From positions 128,685,358 to 128,749,357 of the forward strand of contig CM065816.1 in assembly GCA_033398695.1 (NCBI GenBank): 64,000 nt of DNA. The letters are read 5' to 3'. The notes below the pieces were generated by a model. The model saw only the letters and a list, made by a program, of their open reading frames with translations. It was not told where the DNA came from and did no database searches. Every line of letters begins with the position of its first letter. Within the stretch, counting starts at the first letter, position 1. Position numbers and translations under genes: made by a program. Positions 57,596-64,000 of this stretch are shown one piece after another. The DNA is from Orobanche coerulescens (Eukaryota > Streptophyta > Magnoliopsida > Lamiales > Orobanchaceae).

Positions 57596-60500
57596 TTAAA
57601 AATGATCAGCATGTCCCATTCCTAAATTTATGCGAATAAAGTTGAAAGCCTCTTCGGGTAATGGTTTTGTAAAAATATCCGCCAATTGTTCATTAGTACC
57701 AACAAATTGGAGACGAACATTCCCGTTTTGGACATGGTCACGAATAAAATGGTGACGAATTTCGATGTGTTTTGTCCTACTATGCAAAATGGGGTTTTTA
57801 CTTAAATTAATGGCACTTGTATTGTCACAAAAAATAGGAGTATTCTTAAGTTCAATGCCATAATCAAGTAATTGATTTTTGATCCAAAGGACTTGTGCAC
57901 ATGCACTTCCCGCAGCCACATATTCTGCTTCAGCTGTGGAAGTAGCGACACTAGTCTGTTTCTTACTTCCCCATGAAATTAAACATGAACTCATAAAATG
58001 ACAAGTTCCGGTGGTGCTTTTTCTATCAATTTTACATCCACCGAAATCGGCATCACTATATGCAAAAAGTTGAAAATCAATGCTAGAAGGATACCATAGG
58101 CCTAAACCAGCAGTATATTTTAAATATCGAAAAATCCGTTTACATGCAATGAGATGAGATTCTTTAGGGTTTGCTTGAAAACGAGCACATAGACAAGTAG
58201 CAAACATTATATCAGGTCTAGATGCGTTAAGTAAAGTAAAGATCCGATCATACCTCGATCTTGTTTTGGTCAATGATTTACCTTTTTCATCTTTATCGAG
58301 TTTAAGAGTGGAAGACATAGGAGTGGATATTTCTTTGCAATCTTCCATCTTAAATTTCTTTAGAAGCTCATTGACGTACTTGGATTGGTGAATGAATATT
58401 CCGTCATTGAGTTGCCTAATTTGGAGTCAGAAAGTTTTCAACTCTCCCATCATGCTCATTTCGAACTCTCCCTTCATAAGATTTGAAAATTCTTTGGACA
58501 GAGTTTCGTTAGTTGCACCAAAAACAATATCGTCCACATAAATTTGACAAATTAACATATCATCACTTAAAACCTTAATGAATAGGGTATTATCAACATT
58601 ACCTCTTTTATAACCATTTGAGATAAGAAAAGAGCTTAGACGATCATACCATGCTCTCGGAGCTTGTTTTAATCCATAGAGAGCTTTATGGAGCTTGTAC
58701 ACATGATCCGGATGATCATAGTCTTCAAAACCCGGCGGTTGCCTGACATACACTTCCTCCTGGATGATTCCATTTAGGAACGCACTTTTTACATCCATTT
58801 GATGGAGTTTGATCTTCTTGCATGCGGCAAAGGCACAGAGAAGACGAATAGCTTCAAGACGAGCAACAGGAGCGAATGTTTCTTCATAATCCAAGCCTTC
58901 TTCTTGATTATAGCCTTGGGCGACCAACCTCGATTTATTTTTAATAGGGAGACCATCATCATAGGTTTTGATTTTATGAACCCATTTGGTACCAATGATT
59001 GATTTGTCTACCAGTGCCGGAACTAATTCCCAAACATTATTTCTTTCGAATTGGTTTAGCTCTTCTTGCATAGCAATAGCCCAATTCTCATCATTTATGG
59101 CCTCATCGATATTCTTTGGTTCTGTAAGAGAAATAAATGCAATATTGTTAATACAATCATTTATATTTCTCCTAGTTCGTACACCTTCATCGATTTTTCC
59201 GAGAATTTGTTCCATCGGATGGTCTTTCACATTTGCCCAATCTTTAGGAAGGTTGTAAGTATTTTCCTCCTGTTTGTCCGAGCTTACGTCGATCTTCTCC
59301 AACTCCTTTGATACATCGGATACTTCGTTAGCTGGAATCATACCTGCATCATCATCAAAAACAACCTTTCTCGGGGGTAAAACTGTATCATCGAATTTTA
59401 CATGAATAGATTCTTCTACCGAACCTCTTCTACAATTAAATACACGATACGCTTTACTATTAGTCGAATAACCAAGAAATATGCCAATATCTGATTTTGA
59501 ATCGAATTTACCCAAATTATCCTTACCATTATTATGAATAAACACTTTACAACCAAATGGATGAAAATAAGATAAATTGGGCTTTTTACCTTTAAAAATC
59601 TCATAAGGAGTCATCATTTTGTTCCTCCTGAGATGGACACGATTAATAACATAACAAGCGGTGTTAACGGCTTCGGCCCAAAAATATTTAGGAAGACCAT
59701 ACTCATTGAGCATTGTTCGGCTCATTTCTTCTAGAGAGCGATTCTTCCTCTCGACAACTCCATTTTGTTGAGGTGTCCGAGGTGCCGAAAAGTTGTGCCC
59801 AATACCATATTTATCGCACCAATCTTCAAAGAGATTAGAATCAAATTCTCCACCATGATCGGTTCGAATGGCGATAACTGGTAATTCTTTTTCCTTACAG
59901 GTAACCTTACACCACTTAACAAACTCGTTAAAAGCATCATCTTTATTGGCTAAGAATTTTACCCAAGTAAATCTTGAAAAATCATCGACAATAACTAAAG
60001 TATAAAGTTTACCTGTTAGACTGGCATGTCGAGACGGACCAATTAAATCCATATGAATTAATTCAAGAATGCGACTAGTGGAAATTTCTATTTTTGGTTT
60101 AAACGAGCCTCTTGCATGTTTACCTTTAATACAGGCCTCACAAATGTGGTCTTTTCTAAAATTCAATTTTGGTAGACCACGAACAATATCATTTTTGGCC
60201 AATTTTGAAAGAAGTGGTAAAGAGGCATGTCCCAATTTTCGGTGCCAAACAACGGCATTTTCATCGTACGAAAGTAGACATTTTTCGTTGAAGGAAGATT
60301 CATCTTGGAGATCGACAATGTAAATATTCCCATAACGCAATCCAATAAAAACGATTTGGTCTTTTCTCATTGCCGTGCAATGGGTAATTTCAAAAATCAA
60401 TTTAAGACCGGTGTCACAAAGTTGGGAAACACTCAGAAGATTATGGCAAAGTCCATCAACAAATAGAACATTTTCAATAGTAGGTAAAGGTTTCTTACCA

Positions 60501-60706
60501 ATTTTACCTGTCCCTTTTATTTGGCCCTTTTTATTATCGCCAAAGGTAACACAGCCACGATCTTCCTTTTTCAGCTCCGTGAAGAGATGTTCTTTTCCAC
60601 TCATGTGATTTGAACATCCACTATCAACATACCATTTATTTGATAATGTTGTCTTCCTTGCTTGTACCTCGACTTCTTCTTCACTATCTTCGGATGCGCG
60701 GGCCAT
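57596..60706 (-). pseudogene. Sirevirus-like pol with one frameshift
   Basis: The 60706-58427 frame is long and well preserved: protease [13 protein letters not shown] (~60630), GAG-preintegrase [13 protein letters not shown], integrase [16 protein letters not shown] and [34 protein letters not shown] and the catalytic [11 protein letters not shown]. It stops at 58425 after GELKTF because of a small deletion, and the frame continues as 58348-57596 with RNase H (YSDADFGGCKID, STAEAEYVAAGSA, IFCDNTSAINLSKNP, HIEIRHHFIRDHV). Only this frameshift was seen in pol, so the lesion is probably recent. Confidence 0.92.
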
Positions 60707-61756
60707 TAGAGCAAGATTGGTTTGGACTTGTGGTTCATCATCCTCATCATCATCGCTCCATGTGGCGACATAAACTTCCTTCTTTTTGAACTTTTCATGA
60801 GGTGGTTTTGATGAACTTATTGGAGCAGCAGCACGACAATCTTTTGCAAAATGGCCTGGTATGCCGCACCTTCGACAAGTGTTGTCGAACTTTTTGTTTT
60901 GAGGGAAGTGAGTCTTTTTGGATTCATCCCTTGATTCTTGCTTGATATCTCTCCGGCGCCTTTGTAGAAGATTTTTGAATTTCTTTATGTTTTTGGCATA
61001 AAAGGCGGTTTCTTCGTCCTCTTCTTCGATAGGTTCATCTTCTATATCGCTTTCTTCTTTGGCTTTGAAAGCGATTGTCCTTTCTCTCTCCTTAGGTTTT
61101 GGTTTCGAACTACGAGATTTAATGACAATCTCATAATTGATGAGAGATCCGATGAGAGCGCTGAATTCTATGGTATTGAGGTCTTTCTACTCCATGATAG
61201 CCGTAACAGTAGCGTCCCATTCTCTAGGTAGAGACCGAAGGATTTTCTTGGCTTTATCACTACTTGATATCGGTTTCCCGAATGAAGCTAGCTCATTAGT
61301 GATTGCCGAGAAACGGTCAAGCATAGTGGTAATGCTTTCTTCTTCTTTCATGGTGAAGAGTTCATAATCGTGAAGAAGCATATTGATTTTGGTTTCCTTG
61401 ACTTGACTCGTACCTTAATGGGTGACCTCTAACATTTTCTAGATTTCTTTTGCCGTCTCGCAGGAAGAAATTCTGTTGTGATCTTCTGGATTGAGAGCAC
61501 AGTAAAGCAATTGAGTGGCTTTACTATTGAAGTGATCGTTCTTCCAGTCGGCATCGTCGTACTCTTCGAAACTTTTGAGAGAGTCATCCGTCTTCTTAGG
61601 AATGGTAGGTCTAAGGGCAATGACCTTCCATATTTCAATATCGTGAGCTCGGATGAAAATGGACATCTTCTTCTTCCATGTCATAAAGTTCGAACCATCG
61701 AAGAAGGGTGGGCGATTGAGAGCATTGCCTTCAAGGGAGGAGTGAATAAAGGCCAT
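60707..61756 (-). pseudogene. Sirevirus-like gag with several stops
   Basis: Starts MAFIHSSLEGNALNRPPFFD and carries the UBN2-type gag core (YCALNPEDHNRISSCETAKE; LLHDYELFTMKEEESITTM; SLPREWDATVTAIME) and one zinc knuckle, [14 protein letters not shown] (~60865). In-frame stops at about 61437, 61415 and 61185 interrupt it. The distal acidic part runs into the pol frame without a visible gap. Confidence 0.88.
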
Positions 61757-61803
61757 TTCTGGATCTTTTCTCTAGCGGGTGTTAATCCGGTGATAAAGAG
61801 ACC

Positions 61804-61815
61804 GCTCCGATACCA
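61804..61815 (-). other. Primer-binding site of the Sirevirus-like Copia
   Basis: TGGTATCGGAGC on the element strand, two bases from the 5' LTR. Confidence 0.9.
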
Positions 61816-61817
61816 AT

Positions 61818-62863
61818 TGTTAGATTGGTACCGCCACTAGAAGGGGGGGTTGAATAGTGCGGATAAGAGTATTGAACTCTTTTTGTGCGGAAGCAAAATA
61901 TCAGAGTAATTAGAATGCGAAAATAAAGAACACAAGAATTTGTTCGAGAGGTTCGGCTATTAACGAAGCCTACGTCCCCTACCTAGTTTTATCGACTAGG
62001 ACTTTTCTTAGAACTTAGAATTGCACTTTCTAGTTTAGTGCCAACTTCTTACAATTTCTTGATTTCCGGGCTCAAGAACAACCTCACAAAAACACTCTTG
62101 TTTTTCTGGGTACAAGATAACCTATACACAAAACAAATGCGAGTAGAAACTCGACTTTCACAATATATCGCTCTTTGATACAAGAATGAAGATTGAAAAT
62201 TATAGAACAAATCTTCTCGTATCACACTCTAGAATAAGTATATCTCTCAAAATGTTTGCTTGATATTGCTTGAGTATGCTAGTAGGCTCTGAATGCTTGT
62301 GTATATTCAATCTCCATGAAGTTGGCTATTTATAGCCTTCTTGAGCTCATATTCCCGTTGGAACAGTTTAACTGATTACGTACGTTATATGCTGAAGGTT
62401 ACGTACGTTAGGAACATTACGTACGTTATATGTTCCGAATAGCGGCCGTAACGAAAGTGAAGAAACGGTCCAGTGAGATATGATAAAATACGTTACGTAC
62501 GTTATGAACGTTATGGTTACATACGTAATATTCTGGTCAAAGATCCATTGAGTGAGACGACTTGTTGCAATGGCTAGTGGCTTTTCCAACGGTCAGAATA
62601 ATTCAAGCATTACGTACGTTAGATGACTCTGGTTACGTACGTTACCTGCACAGAAAAACTTACGAAAACAATGAGTGTTACGTACGTTATAGTAGACGAG
62701 TTACGTACGTTAACTGTACTGAAAATCTTGCAGACAACTGTGAATGTTACGTACGTTAATATGGTTTGCGTTACGTACGTTAACTGAAGAGAAAATATGT
62801 TTTAAGTAAATTTTGGTTTTATTAACACATCATCAAAATGATCTAAAAGATATTGTTCCAACA
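61818..62863 (-). repeat. 5' LTR of the Sirevirus-like Copia
   Basis: 1046 bp, almost identical to 54581-55625, including the palindrome array (62370-62790) and TATA box. Confidence 0.95.
62370..62790 (-). promoter_or_regulatory. TTACGTACGTTA array in the 5' LTR
   Basis: Same array as in the 3' LTR. The differences between the two LTRs within this block include single-base changes in individual motifs (for example GTTACATACG against GTTACGTACG), which fit C-to-T change at CG sites. Confidence 0.82.
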
Positions 62864-62868
62864 GGTCT

Positions 62869-63380
62869 GAGGTCTGATCATAATCCATATTTAAGAGACA
62901 TCACATGGTCAATCTACCAATAATATAAAGTGAATTTCCACCAAGCAAATAACAAGTCTGAGAGATACTACATTTTCAAAAAGTGTAAACCACATTATTC
63001 AACAAAAACACAAATCATTTCAGATATTATCAATGCAGCTCAAGAAACCACAGTTACTATATAATTTCTACCTGCAGCCTTCCATCTTCTCCGGCACAAT
63101 AAATAAAAATATTTCCCAAGCAATGCAACAGCACACCCAGCAGATTCATTTCCCCTACAAGTCGTCGTGCAAGGGTAGGGACAGTTAAAATTTGAACAGA
63201 GACTATCGGCAACAATGGGTATTTTCTGAAAGCAGCATCACTACCTTGAAATTTCAAGATTTATTTAGTTTGAACAGAGAATATCGGCGAGACTTAATAT
63301 CATACAGGATTCTAAACTGAGTCAATTTCATCTATTACCTAGAAATCTTCAAATTAAATTCACAAAGTTAAAAAATGTTA
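62869..63380. other. Flank right of the Copia insertion
   Basis: AT-rich with no confident gene. A minus-strand frame at 63057-63257 has no recognised motif. Confidence 0.4.
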
Positions 63381-63385
63381 CATAC

Positions 63386-63481
63386 CGTAGAAGTCTCATC
63401 ATCATCATCATCATCTTCCCAAGATTCCATAATATCATCCAAATCTTCGTCATCCCAGTTAGCTTTCAGAGGCTCATTTTT
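63386..63481 (-). CDS. Acidic exon resembling the N-terminal region of eIF3 subunit j
   Basis: 96 nt, exactly 32 codons, with acceptor CCCCATAG and donor ACG/GTATGT. The peptide begins KNEPLKANWDDEDLDD and continues IMESWEDDDDDDETST. Plant eIF3j proteins have near their start a similar LKSNWDDEDVDE..SWEEDDE segment; eIF3j helps start-site selection on the 40S ribosome. The expected opening exon (MDDWE...) and later exons are not visible, and an 8.3 kb Copia lies just downstream. It may be an exon of a gene running off the window or broken by the insertion, or a captured fragment. Confidence 0.45.
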
Positions 63482-64000
63482 CTATGGGGACCAAGAAACA
63501 CGGAGAGAATATTAGCAACATGCATATACTTCTATGAGGATTATCTAGTTATACGAAACTAAAAAATCATACTCTTAAAATCAGATCAAGCAAACCCTTA
63601 AAATCGAATCAAGCAAGAAAAAATCAGACAAAATCGATATCGCAGAATCAAGATCTCACAATCTAGATATGGAAAACTCTCGAAATTGCATAATCGAGAA
63701 ACCTCAAAATCAAAAGCAAGAAAAACAGATCCAACCTGAACTCAGACTGAATCGCAGCCCGATCACTAGCAAGACGAATCGAAAGACGCCAATCCCAAAA
63801 AATGGCACTCTAGGTCGAGAAAAATTAAAGCCCGTCGCCGTTTAATTTTATATCACCGTTGCTGGTTCGCTGTTTCCATGACATCGCCTTAGATTCATAT
63901 TTCGTGGTGCTCTCCTTCATCCTCATCTTTATTTATACTTTTCATTGTCATGAGAAATTGTAAGGCAGGTTGTGTATATATGTGTTTGAGGGAGATTATC
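63482..64000. other. Region upstream of the acidic exon
   Basis: On the minus strand a plausible untranslated first exon ends CTGAGTTCAG/GTTGG near 63737. No start codon joins in frame with the acidic exon. The far end (63880-64000) shows nothing recognisable. Confidence 0.35.

Larger units (their letters stand above)
54581..62863 (-). mobile_element. Complete Sirevirus-like Copia with extra 3' ORF
   Basis: 8283 bp. LTRs 54581-55625 and 61818-62863 differ at only about a dozen positions by eye. Perfect duplication GGTCT (54576-54580, 62864-62868). PBS TGGTATCGGAGC (complement of 61804-61815) and several purine tracts. Order on the minus strand: gag, protease, integrase, RT, RNase H, extra ORF, 3' LTR. 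Multiple polypurine tracts and an extra ORF after pol are known Sirevirus traits. gag and pol both carry disabling changes, although the LTRs are young. Confidence 0.94.

Overview
This is a repeat-dense stretch of a flowering-plant nuclear genome, probably a eudicot. Evidence: spliced genes with GT-AG introns, Ty1/copia and Ty3/gypsy LTR retrotransposons primed by initiator-Met tRNA, and CACTA, hAT, Helitron-like and MITE remnants. No rRNA, tRNA or CRISPR was seen. Only one gene looks intact: an 18-exon minus-strand NusB-NSUN (RsmB-like) rRNA cytosine-5 methyltransferase at 36806-42724. The other host-like sequences are fragments: a LOG-like relic (27356-27900), a monodehydroascorbate reductase pseudogene (46571-46905), an acidic exon resembling eIF3j (63386-63481) and an unexplained coherent exon at 36565-36715.

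Layout. 1-9408: decayed minus-strand Copia with ~2 kb LTRs, inserted in the 3' end of a plus-strand Copia whose 3' LTR is 9466-10875. That element is itself inserted in a Gypsy LTR. 10876-17455: large non-coding Gypsy derivative with ~3 kb LTRs (family A). 17456-23735: 5'-truncated Tekay-type gypsy with dead gag-pol and a 3' LTR (family B). 23736-25130: old gypsy LTR and leader. 25165-31134: plus-strand element with ~220 bp LTRs and a TTTAT target-site duplication, holding the antisense LOG-like relic. 31321-33161: TRIM-like element with short LTRs. 33165-36564: AT-rich DNA with a MITE inserted in a TA microsatellite. 36806-42724: the methyltransferase gene, with a 633 bp hAT-type element (itself carrying a SINE) in one intron. 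43421-46499: foldback, MULE-like and Helitron-like elements. 47132-52595: minus-strand Copia split by a solo family-B LTR (49128-51391, TSD TATAT) and broken by a CACTA end at 52596. 54581-62863: complete young minus-strand Sirevirus-like Copia (TSD GGTCT) with an extra ORF. 62869-64000: flank with the eIF3j-like exon.

Most interesting signal. Three unrelated LTR families (gypsy A, gypsy B, Sirevirus-like Copia) each carry a dense array of their own CG-containing 12-bp palindrome directly upstream of the LTR TATA box: GTGCCGCGGCAC, TAGCGCGCGCTA and TTACGTACGTTA/TTACGTACGTAA. Neighbouring copies are most often separated by about 11-12 nt, so centres lie ~21-24 bp apart, close to two helical turns. 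The Copia repeats the same arrangement (array, TATA, ATG) inside the element in front of its extra ORF, which suggests an internal promoter. This looks like a shared regulatory architecture with family-specific motifs.
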